In this document: positions 37,296-45,303 of the stretch, one piece after another
Numbering within the stretch: the stretch's first letter is position 1
Layout of the letters: each line of letters opens with the position of its first letter
Assembly: GCF_001611555.1 (NCBI RefSeq)
Contig: NZ_LSGP01000017.1
Location: 496,001-560,000, forward strand
Direction of reading: 5' to 3'
Length of the DNA stretch: 64,000 bases
Source of the DNA: Anaerosporomusa subterranea
GTDB taxonomy: Bacteria > Bacillota > Negativicutes > Sporomusales > Acetonemataceae
Notes under the pieces: model-generated
Told to the model about the DNA's origin: nothing
Database searches by the model: none
The model's input: the letters and a program-made list of their open reading frames with translations, nothing else
Position numbers and translations under genes: made by a program

Positions 37296-37919
37296 GTGAA
37301 AAGAGCATTTTTTTATGTGCTATGCGCATTTTTCCTGTCAACGGCTACTGCCACGGCAGCGCCTTCGTTTAGCGGCTCAACCGGCATGATCAATACCCCG
37401 AGCGCAGACGCTTTGCGTGAAGGCCAATTTTCGCTAGGCTATCATGATTTTAAAGAGCAAAAAGTTGGTACCTTTAGCCTGAATCTCCTATCTAACGTCG
37501 AAGTTGGCGTTGCTCGCCATTTCCCAGACGAAGGCTCGAATCAAACTCTGTTTAATGCAAAATGGTCTATTGCTCCGGAAACGGTAGTTACCCCTGGAGT
37601 TGCAGTCGGCGTGGAGGGAATTGGTGATGGCCACAGATCCGCGTACGCGGTTGCCAGTAAAGCCCTGCCGTTAGGCTTTCGTATCCATGCTGGTGTGGGC
37701 AATGGCCGCTTCAACGGCGCGTTTGGCGCCGTTGAAAAGACGATTAATCCGGTTAGCCTGATCACAGGCAGCAACACCTTCCCGGCTACCACCTTGATTG
37801 CTGAATATGATGGAGATGGCATGAACTATGGTGCTAGGTTATCCATTGTTCCCGGCCTGAAGGTCGAAGCTGGTTGGCGTGACTCCAAGACCTATATCGG
37901 CGCCAGCTTCACCTACTAA
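37296..37919 (+). CDS. Short YjbH-like outer-membrane beta-barrel protein
   Basis: The 207-residue protein has a signal peptide (cleavage near ATATAAPSF) and begins PSFSGSTGMINTPSADALRE, a pattern typical of YjbH/DUF940-like outer-membrane proteins. It continues with alternating strands (QFSLGYHDFKEQKVGTFSLN, RLSIVPGLKVEAGWRDSKTY) and ends in GASFTY, an aromatic terminus usual for barrels. Full-length YjbH proteins are about 700 residues, so this is only a small barrel of that type. Its role is unknown. It starts at GTG 37296 after AAAGGAGG, and the acyltransferase starts 5 bases after its stop. Confidence 0.7.
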   Translation: MKRAFFYVLCAFFLSTATATAAPSFSGSTGMINTPSADALREGQFSLGYHDFKEQKVGTFSLNLLSNVEVGVARHFPDEGSNQTLFNAKWSIAPETVVTPGVAVGVEGIGDGHRSAYAVASKALPLGFRIHAGVGNGRFNGAFGAVEKTINPVSLITGSNTFPATTLIAEYDGDGMNYGARLSIVPGLKVEAGWRDSKTYIGASFTY

Positions 37920-37924
37920 TAGTA

Positions 37925-38797
37925 ATGACCTATCATTTGATTCGATTGTTATCCCGTATTGTCAATACGTTGCCGTTGTCGGGACGGCATGCGATTGGCA
38001 ACTGTATTGGCGAAGTTAGCTGGCTGCTGTTGCCGCATCGCCGCCGGGAAATGGTTATTAACAATATTTCAAATGGACTAAGCCTCCATCCCCAAGACGC
38101 CCAGGTCATCGCCAAAGCCAGTACAACCCGGTTTGGTCGGATGATCATCGAAGTCTTTTACCAAGATAAACTTAACCTGAACTCGGTTAATGCCCTAGTT
38201 GCGTTTCGAGGCCGTGAACATCTCGATACAGCCCTGGCTGAAGGCAAAGGCTGCATTCTAGCCACAGCTCACAGTGGCAATTGGGAGATGATGTCAGCTG
38301 CTCTCTGCCTCAATGGCTATCCTCTGGCTGCGATTGCCCAGAAACAACATAACGAACAAATGGATCGCTTTATTAACGAGCAGCGGCGAGCGCCTGGCGC
38401 AGAGATCGTGTACCGTTCTGAGGTCAGGGACATGGTTAGGCTGCTTGACCGAGGCAAGATTATTGGCCTGCTGATGGATCAGGACGCTCATCAGAAAGGC
38501 GTGTTTGTTCCCTTCTTTGACCGCCTAGCTTCGACGCCAGCCGGACCGGCTGCAATTGCCAGGCTGCGCGGCGCGCCAATTGTACCTGCCTTCATTCATG
38601 AAGTCGCGCCAGGCAAACATGAAATCATCGTTCACCAGGCGGTAAGAGTTGCAAAAACGGCTGACCGCGACGCCGATATTTATGCTACAACTCTTCAATT
38701 GACCAACATTATCGAAGCCCATATTCGCCAATACCCATCAGAGTGGTTTTGGCTGCATAACCGCTGGAAAACCCAACCTCCTGGCTGCGGCCGCTGA
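37925..38797 (+). CDS. lpxL: Lipid A late acyltransferase, first copy (LpxL/HtrB family)
   Basis: The 290-residue inner-membrane enzyme transfers a secondary acyl chain to Kdo-lipid A. The catalytic HX4E motif is in ATAHSGNWEMM, and further family segments are GLLMDQDAH, GVFVPFFDRLASTPAGPAAI and EWFWLHNRWKTQPPG at the C-terminus. The ATG is 5 bases after the YjbH-like gene and lacks a ribosome binding site of its own, so translation is probably coupled. The last codons and stop (38788-38797) form the left arm of a family A repeat. A second copy is at 55973-56866. Confidence 0.93.
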   Translation: MTYHLIRLLSRIVNTLPLSGRHAIGNCIGEVSWLLLPHRRREMVINNISNGLSLHPQDAQVIAKASTTRFGRMIIEVFYQDKLNLNSVNALVAFRGREHLDTALAEGKGCILATAHSGNWEMMSAALCLNGYPLAAIAQKQHNEQMDRFINEQRRAPGAEIVYRSEVRDMVRLLDRGKIIGLLMDQDAHQKGVFVPFFDRLASTPAGPAAIARLRGAPIVPAFIHEVAPGKHEIIVHQAVRVAKTADRDADIYATTLQLTNIIEAHIRQYPSEWFWLHNRWKTQPPGCGR

Positions 38798-38910
38798 GAA
38801 GGGCCCATCTGCGTTGTTAGCCCAAGAAATCCATTGCTTGCGTACACTAGTACGCGGCGCTGCTGGATTTCCTGGGCTGCCTAGCATCTGGACCCTTCTC
38901 AGCGCCCTCG
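38788..38910. repeat. Family A fold-back element, copy 9
   Basis: The left arm CGCTGAGAAGGGCCCATCTG and the right arm CATCTGGACCCTTCTCAGCG are near-perfect complements. The inner stem pairs CCCAAGAAATCCA with TGGATTTCCTGGG, and the loop region carries GCGTAC and GTACGC. The left arm overlaps the lpxL stop codon. Confidence 0.9.
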
Positions 38911-38956
38911 CCCTGCTGTAGAGCTATCGGCAGATTATTTTGGCGATAAAAGAGGA

Positions 38957-39021
38957 ACGCCACGTTGGCTTCGCCTCGTGGTTATTTACCGGGGAAGAGC
39001 GCCACATCGGCTTCGCCTCGT
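38957..39021 (+). repeat. Two direct GCCAC/GGCTTCGCCTCGTG units
   Basis: CGCCACGTTGGCTTCGCCTC (38958) and CGCCACATCGGCTTCGCCTC (39000) are direct copies 42 bp apart, each folding into a small hairpin by GCCACG/CGTGG pairing. They lie in the 467-bp gap before the permease gene. Confidence 0.6.
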
Positions 39022-39033
39022 GAGGACACATGG

Positions 39034-39075
39034 TGTCATTGCGATCGCAGCGAAGCAGAGTGTGGCAATCTTCCC
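39034..39075. repeat. Family D repeat, copy 2
   Basis: GTCATTGCGATCGCAGCGAA and GCAATCTTCC are the right-hand units of the widespread GATTGCTTCG/CGCAATGAC repeat type. The left arm is missing. Confidence 0.6.
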
Positions 39076-39139
39076 TGTTTTTTTATGTCTAAAGAGCTGG
39101 GATTCTTTTTGTTTTGTCTGGAAAAACTAGTGAATGAAC

Positions 39140-39201
39140 ATTTACGCTCAGTTGCCCTCAGCGCACCCTCAGCCTACTCTGCGTACTCTGCGGTTACGTG
39201 T
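39140..39201. repeat. Family B repeat, half copy
   Basis: Only right-arm units are present: CAGCCTACTCTGCGTACTCT followed by GCGGTTACGTG. An ORF across it (38965-39204) is repeat-derived. Confidence 0.6.
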
Positions 39202-39264
39202 TAGTCCCGCGTACCCTGCAGTTTAGTAATCCCTCGCAATTTTGCGCCAGAAAGGTGACTCGTC

Positions 39265-41577
39265 ATGAAAAACTCCTTCAAAAAAGACATTGCAGCTCTG
39301 CTGATCATCAGCATACTTATCGGCTCCTTATCATCTGGATTCGTCTCGTATATATCCAATGTTTATTTCTCCAAAACGATTTCAAGCCTTGTCGGCGATT
39401 ATGGCGAGTTTGATTTATTGCTTCAGGCCAGAGAAGAAGTCAGAGAAGATACGGCAGCCGAACTGCAACGGATCATTAACGAGTCTTTTCCAGGTGGGAA
39501 GGTGAAAGAGGGCCCGACCATTACCGGTAAAACAAGCTTTTTCATCGCTTTGCCCGATCAATTCAAGACACGTGCCATTTATGAAAATATCAACAAAACC
39601 TTCAGCAGTGTGCCGGGTGGCGCTGGGGTTGGAATCTATACCGAACCGCGTCTGACTATACGCGGCATACCCGAAGGCGCAAGACTTACTACACTTGAAC
39701 AAATTGCCAAAATGGAAGGAGTTCGTTTTGCATTCTTGGATGGCTCCAAAGTTGGCGTTGTCTTAAATGCTATTGACCGCATCAGTCCGGTGAGTGTACA
39801 AATAAAAAACTATTTAAACCAATACCAGGTTGTAGAAATTACCTTTCCGGCTGGCAGCGAACCATCTAATGCGATCCGTACAGGTGACACGGTGGCGGGA
39901 GAACTGCAAAAGCAACTGCCGCAATCGTTAGCGCAAAATGTATCAATCAGCGGCAATAAGGATGAAATGGTCTACATGGTAAGCACCATGTTAGAGTTAA
40001 AACGTTTTTTGAACAGCTATGCATCGATAGTCACCATTCGACCGACTGTTAATAATTTGATAAAAGGTGAGACCTTAGTGTTTCAAGGCAAAGCGCCTGC
40101 CGCACCAGCCAGCGGCGCCGCCCCGGATAAGAATAATTTACTGGTGGAAATCACTGGAGTGCAACCGAATGGTGTCCTGGAAGGCCGTATTATGCAAGGA
40201 GATGCAACAGATCTTACTAATGCCAAAGGCTATCGTTTAGAAAATGGTGTAATTGGCACACATGCTGGTGATGCGACAGTCAAAAATCCTCGTTTGGAAT
40301 TAGGTAATGGCCTCGGGGAGTCAGCCAAGCTGAGTGCAAGAGTCCCCAGCATGATAGAAGATGCTCAAAATCTCAGCGGAGTTACCAAGAGTGCGCTGCA
40401 GAATTATCGAGGCGCGGTGGATGCGGTACAGCGCACCCTAACCAACTTAAATTCGGTTGGCGCAGCCATACAAGCTGCCACCAGCGGTCTAGCGGCCATT
40501 GATACCGCACGGCTCGAGACGCAATTGAATAATTCCTCACAGGCTATGGAAAATGTTATTAACACCTTAGAAGTCATCAAACTGCTACAGGGCAGCATTA
40601 GCGGCACGGTTGACAACTTGCGATCTGCTCAAAATAATATCCTGAGCTTGCGTAGCGGCATCCGGGCTATCGGTAATGTGGCCACAGACGCTCGTAACGC
40701 ACAGGCTAGCATTGATCGCATTGTCAGCACTGGCCAGCAAACGCTTGCCACACTAAAGGCATTCGATGTGGATGGCGCTTTATTTGTCCTGTCGAATGTG
40801 GATACTCGCTTGTCTGAGGTCAAAGCAATCAATATGCCGCTAATTACTGCGCAGATTCAGTATTTGGCTGCAGCAATACCGCAACTGAAAGATGATGAAA
40901 TCAATCAATCTGTAAAATTGTTGGACAAGTTCATTGCCGGTCAGGTGATTCCCAGCGCCCGAATCCAAATTCTAATGAGTAACAACACGCCTGCGGACAG
41001 CGTCACTCCGCTAGTTGAAAAAGAGGTTGGACACAAAAACTTTGCCGTATATTCTGGCGCTTTGGGCGTTATCGAGCCAAATGTGCAGGGTGAACTATTG
41101 CAAGTCTTGCTCGAGGTCAAGGCAATCCTGGCGGGCATGACCGCTATTGTCATGACTGTCGCTTTTCTCGTGCTTGACCACACTGGCGTCATGGCATATA
41201 TCAGGCGAAAACGTCTCCTTAAGACTGTCAAGCCTACTGGCTGGCGGAGAATAGCTGCTAAGCTGACTTCATCGTTTGTTGCTGCTGAAAAACGCTACGG
41301 TATGGCAATTGGCGCAGTCTTGCTCACCGCAATTTTTCTGTTAAGCGGCGGCGGCATTCCCTATCTGCCTTGGATTGGAGTTCCATTTATCGGCGCCTTA
41401 ATCGGACTGGCGGTTGCACATTATGCGGAAAAGATTAGCCCGGTTTCGAGCGAGGAAGTCATGGCAGGCGAAGCGCTGGGCATGTCGATGGACGAGGTCA
41501 TGCGCGAAATCGTCATTCCCAACGGACGTCCCGGCCTATTGCAAAAATTAAATCGGCGGAAGCTGAAAATCCGTTGA
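39265..41577 (+). CDS. Large polytopic membrane protein, candidate ABC permease
   Basis: I do not recognise this 770-residue protein. It has one N-terminal transmembrane helix (about 9-28, AALLIISILIGSLSSGFVSY) and a periplasmic part of roughly 590 residues. That part has mixed alpha/beta domains first and then long helices rich in Ala, Asn and Leu (about 365-560). Three or so transmembrane segments follow near the C-terminus (about 621-646, 677-695 and 700-720), with a 50-residue cytoplasmic tail. One helix, big external domain, then a small bundle is the layout of MacB/FtsX/LolC-type ABC permeases. The ATPase gene 178 bp downstream supports a transporter. ATG 39265 follows AAAGGTGAC. Cargo is unknown; the lipid A context suggests an envelope role. 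Confidence 0.7.
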   Translation: MKNSFKKDIAALLIISILIGSLSSGFVSYISNVYFSKTISSLVGDYGEFDLLLQAREEVREDTAAELQRIINESFPGGKVKEGPTITGKTSFFIALPDQFKTRAIYENINKTFSSVPGGAGVGIYTEPRLTIRGIPEGARLTTLEQIAKMEGVRFAFLDGSKVGVVLNAIDRISPVSVQIKNYLNQYQVVEITFPAGSEPSNAIRTGDTVAGELQKQLPQSLAQNVSISGNKDEMVYMVSTMLELKRFLNSYASIVTIRPTVNNLIKGETLVFQGKAPAAPASGAAPDKNNLLVEITGVQPNGVLEGRIMQGDATDLTNAKGYRLENGVIGTHAGDATVKNPRLELGNGLGESAKLSARVPSMIEDAQNLSGVTKSALQNYRGAVDAVQRTLTNLNSVGAAIQAATSGLAAIDTARLETQLNNSSQAMENVINTLEVIKLLQGSISGTVDNLRSAQNNILSLRSGIRAIGNVATDARNAQASIDRIVSTGQQTLATLKAFDVDGALFVLSNVDTRLSEVKAINMPLITAQIQYLAAAIPQLKDDEINQSVKLLDKFIAGQVIPSARIQILMSNNTPADSVTPLVEKEVGHKNFAVYSGALGVIEPNVQGELLQVLLEVKAILAGMTAIVMTVAFLVLDHTGVMAYIRRKRLLKTVKPTGWRRIAAKLTSSFVAAEKRYGMAIGAVLLTAIFLLSGGGIPYLPWIGVPFIGALIGLAVAHYAEKISPVSSEEVMAGEALGMSMDEVMREIVIPNGRPGLLQKLNRRKLKIR

Positions 41578-41579
41578 TA

Positions 41580-41739
41580 GAGCGTGTTTCAAAAAAACAC
41601 GCAACCATAAAAAAAGAGGCTATTAGAAAATGCCCAGATGCTAGGAACAGCGAGGCTTGCGCGGCGCCGCGTACATAAAGGTACGCAAGCAAGCAAACGC
41701 AGTCGTGACAACGCAGATGGGCGTTTTGAACAGTCGCTG
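41580..41739. repeat. Family A fold-back element, copy 10, with leader hairpin
   Basis: The leader GAGCGTGTTTC...AACACGC with AACCATAAAAAAAGAGGC starts 3 bases after the permease stop. The fold-back runs from TATTAGAAAATGCCCAGATG to CGCAGATGGGCGTTTTGAAC. It fills the gap between the permease and its ATPase. Confidence 0.85.
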
Positions 41740-41754
41740 ATATGAGGTGAAGTC

Positions 41755-42519
41755 ATGCTTTCAATAATTAATGCAACCAAACGCTTTGGCAGCATAGTCG
41801 CAGTTGACGATATCTCGCTCAGTGTTCACCCGGGCGAGACTGTCGTATTGATGGGGCCGTCCGGCTGCGGCAAGTCCACCACTGTCCGCATGGTCAACCG
41901 CTTGGTTGAGCCAGATGCTGGAACTATTATCTTAAATGGAACAGACATAACAAGACTAAAAGACGATGAACTGCGCAAAATGCGCAAGAAAATTGGCTTT
42001 GTTTTTCAACATTTTAATCTGATTCAGCGATTGACTGCAGCTGAAAATGTGATGCTTGGCCTGCTGATGGACGGCGTACCTATGGAGGAAGCCCGCTCTC
42101 GGGCGATGGCTGCCCTGGAAAGGGTCGGATTGCTCCCTGTGCATGATCATCGGCCCTCAGAGATGTCTGGCGGCCAGCAACAGCGGGTTGGCATCGCCCG
42201 TGCCATTGTCGCAGAACCGCCGCTAATGTTGTGGGACGAACCGACAGCCTCGCTTGATCCGATCATTGTCCGTGAAGTCCTAGTCATCATGGAAGAATTA
42301 TCTCGCAACCAAAATAGCGCTATGGTCATCGTCACCCACGAATTGGCCTTCGCCCTCCATGCCGCAGACCGAATCGTCCTAATGGATTCAGGTAAGATCG
42401 TCGAAGAAGGCCCTCCAAAAAGTGTCTTCACCAACCCAGCCTCGGCTGTAGGCCAGAAATACAAAGAACTACTAGAATACCAAAGCAGCACGATGGGCAA
42501 TAGCCTAATCGGCTGTTGA
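41755..42519 (+). CDS. ABC transporter ATPase beside the large permease
   Basis: The 254-residue ATPase has Walker A GPSGCGKST (residues about 34-42), the Q-loop region GFVFQHFNLIQRLTAAENVM, the signature EMSGGQQQRVGIARAIVAEP, Walker B LMLWDEPTASLDP and the H-loop THELAFAL. The sequence type is closest to amino-acid or phosphonate importer ATPases (GlnQ/PhnC-like), which is odd next to a MacB-like permease. No solute-binding protein is near. It is probably the energy subunit of the preceding protein. RBS GAGGTGAAG precedes ATG 41755. lpxC follows after 325 bp of repeat and promoter. Confidence 0.88.
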   Translation: MLSIINATKRFGSIVAVDDISLSVHPGETVVLMGPSGCGKSTTVRMVNRLVEPDAGTIILNGTDITRLKDDELRKMRKKIGFVFQHFNLIQRLTAAENVMLGLLMDGVPMEEARSRAMAALERVGLLPVHDHRPSEMSGGQQQRVGIARAIVAEPPLMLWDEPTASLDPIIVREVLVIMEELSRNQNSAMVIVTHELAFALHAADRIVLMDSGKIVEEGPPKSVFTNPASAVGQKYKELLEYQSSTMGNSLIGC

Positions 42520-42545
42520 CAATGTTTTACAGCAGAAAATAATGG

Positions 42546-42674
42546 GGGACGTTAACCACAGAGTACACAGAGTACGCTGAAGATTCGCAGAGGGCTACGG
42601 GTTTATGTACCATCCAACCCGAAACAATCCGATAACCCTCTGTTAACTCTGCGCACTCTGCGGTTGACGTTCTC
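42546..42674. repeat. Family B fold-back repeat, copy 5
   Basis: The left arm GACGTTAACCACAGAGTACA followed by CAGAGTACGCTGAAG. The right arm ACCCTCTGTTAACTCTGCGC followed by ACTCTGCGGTTGACGTTC. A reverse-strand ORF over it (42527-43078) is an artefact. Confidence 0.8.
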
Positions 42675-42718
42675 TTTGTTCTCCAGGTCGCCTTCCCGTG
42701 GCTTCTTACATAAACTTC

Positions 42719-42747
42719 TTGCAGGAAATTCTGTTTTTTTGTAGAAT
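42719..42747 (+). promoter_or_regulatory. Candidate sigma-A promoter of lpxC
   Basis: TTGCAG (42719-42724) and TAGAAT (42742-42747) are 17 bases apart, 97 bases upstream of the lpxC start. It would allow lpxC-fabZ, the committed step of lipid A synthesis, to be driven separately. Confidence 0.6.
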
Positions 42748-42844
42748 AGGCAATAGAATGTCTTTCTAATCCTATCATCGCAGCAGGGCTATAATTATAT
42801 CTCTTCACACATCGTGTTCGTATTTCATATTTTGGAGGAACTAC

Positions 42845-43663
42845 ATGCAGCGTCAAACTACTCTGGCCTCTGTGACACATTTTTCCGGTACCGGCCTGCA
42901 CTCTGGCCGCAGTGCTTCGATTACGCTGAGACCGGCGCCTGAGGGAACCGGTATTGTTTTTGTCCGTACAGACCTGGCTGGTGCGCCTCAGGTGAAAGCC
43001 TGCACTGCTAATGTCACTGGCACTATGCGGGCAACGACTCTCGAACACGGAGCTGCGAAAGTGTTCACAGTAGAACATTTATTAGCCGCTTTTGCCGCCT
43101 TAGGAGTGGATAACTGCCAGGTTGATATCGACGCAGTTGAGCCACCAGTCGCAGACGGTAGCTCGTTACCCTTTATTCATCTAATTCAGCAGGCAGGGAT
43201 TGTTGAACAAGATGCGCCTGCTAGCATCATTACTGTTCGAGAAGCCCTCGCTGTCCGATTGCCGGATAAATTTATCGCTATTATGCCTTATGACGGTTTT
43301 CGTATTAGTTTTACTTCCGTCAATCCTCACCCTATGTTGGGAGTGCAGTTTGGCGACTACGAACTGACTCCGGCTGTTTTTGAAACGGAAATCGCCCCCG
43401 CCCGGACGATAGGCTTTATGCACGAGGTGGAAGCCTTGCAAGCACAAGGCTTGGCCCTTGGTGGCACACTGGAAAATGCTGTTGTTTATGATCATGAAAA
43501 AGCATTGACTCCATTGCGCTTTCCAGATGAGTTGGTCAGACATAAAATTCTTGATGTTGTCGGCGATTTGGCCTTAGTCGGCAGAGTCCGTGGTCACGTC
43601 GTGGCCGTTAAGTCCAGTCACGCGATCAACACCGAGCTTGCGCGAATGATTAGTTCGCAATGA
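42845..43663 (+). CDS. lpxC: UDP-3-O-acyl-N-acetylglucosamine deacetylase LpxC
   Basis: LpxC is the zinc enzyme for the committed step of lipid A synthesis. The 272-residue protein shows [40 protein letters not shown] (zinc His), [11 protein letters not shown] and [20 protein letters not shown], with the second zinc site HKILD and the catalytic H in [17 protein letters not shown]. The length is slightly short against E. coli (305). ATG 42845 follows TTGGAGGAAC. fabZ is 10 bases downstream. Confidence 0.96.
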   Translation: MQRQTTLASVTHFSGTGLHSGRSASITLRPAPEGTGIVFVRTDLAGAPQVKACTANVTGTMRATTLEHGAAKVFTVEHLLAAFAALGVDNCQVDIDAVEPPVADGSSLPFIHLIQQAGIVEQDAPASIITVREALAVRLPDKFIAIMPYDGFRISFTSVNPHPMLGVQFGDYELTPAVFETEIAPARTIGFMHEVEALQAQGLALGGTLENAVVYDHEKALTPLRFPDELVRHKILDVVGDLALVGRVRGHVVAVKSSHAINTELARMISSQ

Positions 43664-43673
43664 GGAGGCTATC

Positions 43674-44102
43674 ATGTTAAACATCGAAGAAATCCAAAAG
43701 ATAATTCCCCACAGATTCCCGATGCTGCTCGTGGATCGGATTATTGAAATTGAACCCTTAAAACGGGCAGTAGGCATCAAAAGCGTCACCATGAATGAGC
43801 ACTTCTTTCAGGGCCATTTTCCTGGCAAGCCGATCATGCCTGGTGTTCTGCTGTTGGAGGCTATGGCTCAGGTAGGTGGTGTTGCCATGCTAGAACCTGA
43901 AGTCAATCGCGGTAAAATCGCTTTTTTTGCGGGCATGGACCGGGTAAAATTCCGCAAACCGGTTGTGCCAGGTGACCAACTCCGCATGGTCGCCGAGTTG
44001 ATCAAATCTCGCGGCAATACAGGAAAAATTTGGGCAGAAGCATTTGTTGACGGCGAACTGGTTGCTGAAGCTGAGTTCATGTTTGTCCTCATTACTAATT
44101 AA
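43674..44102 (+). CDS. fabZ: 3-hydroxyacyl-ACP dehydratase FabZ
   Basis: FabZ dehydrates 3-hydroxyacyl-ACP in fatty acid elongation and competes with LpxA for 3-hydroxyacyl chains, so the two pathways meet here. The 142-residue hot-dog-fold protein has the catalytic His48 in [20 protein letters not shown] and Glu62, plus [13 protein letters not shown] at the N-terminus. ATG 43674 follows GAGGAGGC. The lpxC-fabZ-lpxA order is common in diderm bacteria. Confidence 0.97.
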   Translation: MLNIEEIQKIIPHRFPMLLVDRIIEIEPLKRAVGIKSVTMNEHFFQGHFPGKPIMPGVLLLEAMAQVGGVAMLEPEVNRGKIAFFAGMDRVKFRKPVVPGDQLRMVAELIKSRGNTGKIWAEAFVDGELVAEAEFMFVLITN

Positions 44103-44160
44103 GGGCCAAGGCAACAAAAAGAGAAAAAACGATGTAATCCGCTGCTTTTTGGCGAATGAA

Positions 44161-44169
44161 TGATATAAT
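44161..44169 (+). promoter_or_regulatory. Candidate extended -10 promoter of lpxA
   Basis: TGATATAAT at 44161-44169 is a TGnTATAAT extended -10 element without a clear -35. It lies in the 190-bp fabZ-lpxA gap, about 120 bases before the start. Confidence 0.4.
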
Positions 44170-44292
44170 TTTCGATAATCATACATTATGACTGAATACG
44201 ACGCTCAATCGAATGCGAATTAACGGCGTTTTGGGTGGATTATAATAATGAAAAAGCAACTACGCAACCCGACTTATAGAGGAGTTGATCTA

Positions 44293-45120
44293 GTGATGAA
44301 ACCGGAAACGGTCATTATACCGCTTCGGAAATTTCATGAAACCGCCGTTGTTCACCCAAACGCTCGTATTGGCAAAGATGTTGAGATTGGCGCTTATGCG
44401 GTAATTGGTGAAAACGTAGTCATTGGCGATGGTACTAAAATCGCCCCCCACGTAGTTATTGACGGCTGGACCAGTATTGGAAAAAACTGTGTGATCTTTC
44501 CTGGCGCTTCCATTGGCGCTGAGCCGCAGGACCTAAAGTTTCACGGCGAAAAGAGCTATGTATTTATCGGCGACAATACAAAAATCCGCGAATGCGCCAC
44601 AGTTAACCGTGCCACCGGTGAAGGTGAAGAGACCCGCATCGGCAGTAATTGCTTAATGATGGCCTATACGCATGTTGCCCACAATTGTATCGTCGGCAAC
44701 AATGTTATCATGTCCAATGCCGCCACTCTGGCCGGTCATGTTGTGGTTGAAGACAGAGCGGTTATCGGTGGCCTCGCTGGCATCCATCAGTTTGTTAAGA
44801 TCGGCCGCAACGCGATGATCGGCGGCGCGTCTAAAGTTGTCCAGGACATCCCTCCCTACGTTATCGCTGATGGCCATCCGGCCAAGGTGCGGGGCTTGAA
44901 CAATGTTGGCATGTCTCGTTCCGGCATGAGCGAATTAGCTCGCCGCAACATGAAAAAAGCCTACAAAATCCTTTATCGCTCTAGTCTCAGCTTGGCTCAG
45001 GCGATTGACACCATGGAACAAGAACTGGATTCCTGTGAAGAAGTTGAACACTTCCTCCGCTTCCTCCGCAACGCCGAGCGCGGCATCGCCCGCAGCCGCC
45101 GCGACAACGGGGAAGAATAG
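44293..45120 (+). CDS. lpxA: UDP-N-acetylglucosamine acyltransferase LpxA
   Basis: LpxA starts lipid A synthesis by acylating UDP-GlcNAc at position 3. The 275-residue protein has an N-terminal left-handed beta-helix (VHPNARIGKDVEIGAYAVIG, with AYTHVAHNCIVGNNVIMSNA carrying the catalytic His). The C-terminal helical domain contains SGMSELARRNMKKAYKILYR. The start is uncertain. GTG 44293, followed by ATG 44296, is 8 bases after GAGGAG (44279-44284). ATG 44248 would add 15 residues and has only a weak binding site. Even the shorter form has about ten more N-terminal residues than E. coli LpxA. Confidence 0.93.
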   Translation: MMKPETVIIPLRKFHETAVVHPNARIGKDVEIGAYAVIGENVVIGDGTKIAPHVVIDGWTSIGKNCVIFPGASIGAEPQDLKFHGEKSYVFIGDNTKIRECATVNRATGEGEETRIGSNCLMMAYTHVAHNCIVGNNVIMSNAATLAGHVVVEDRAVIGGLAGIHQFVKIGRNAMIGGASKVVQDIPPYVIADGHPAKVRGLNNVGMSRSGMSELARRNMKKAYKILYRSSLSLAQAIDTMEQELDSCEEVEHFLRFLRNAERGIARSRRDNGEE

Positions 45121-45133
45121 GCAAGGTTACTTT

Positions 45134-45254
45134 TACCGCAGAGTACACAGAGGGTTTGACAAGCACACAGAGGTCACGGTTTATGGCCTTATATAATAAT
45201 ACGGTAACCCTCTGCGGATTCTATATACTCTGCGTATTCTGCGGTTAACGTCCC
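45134..45254. repeat. Family B fold-back repeat, copy 6
   Basis: The left arm ACCGCAGAGTACACAGAGGG, then AGCACACAGAGGTCACGG. The right arm CGGTAACCCTCTGCGGATTC, then ACTCTGCGTATTCTGCGG. The centre is CTTATATAATAAT. Confidence 0.75.
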
Positions 45255-45303
45255 CCGCCTTTTTAGAAGGCTGCATCACTGGTTTCTTTAAGGAGTGAAT
45301 AGA

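Noticed and set aside
38965-39204. 79-codon + strand ORF
   Set aside because: Composed of direct GCCACG units, a family D piece and a family B half copy; no coding signal.
42527-43078. Reverse-strand ORF of 183 codons
   Set aside because: It runs through a family B repeat and the antisense of lpxC; composition and phrases such as SAYSVYSVV are typical translation products of the repeat.
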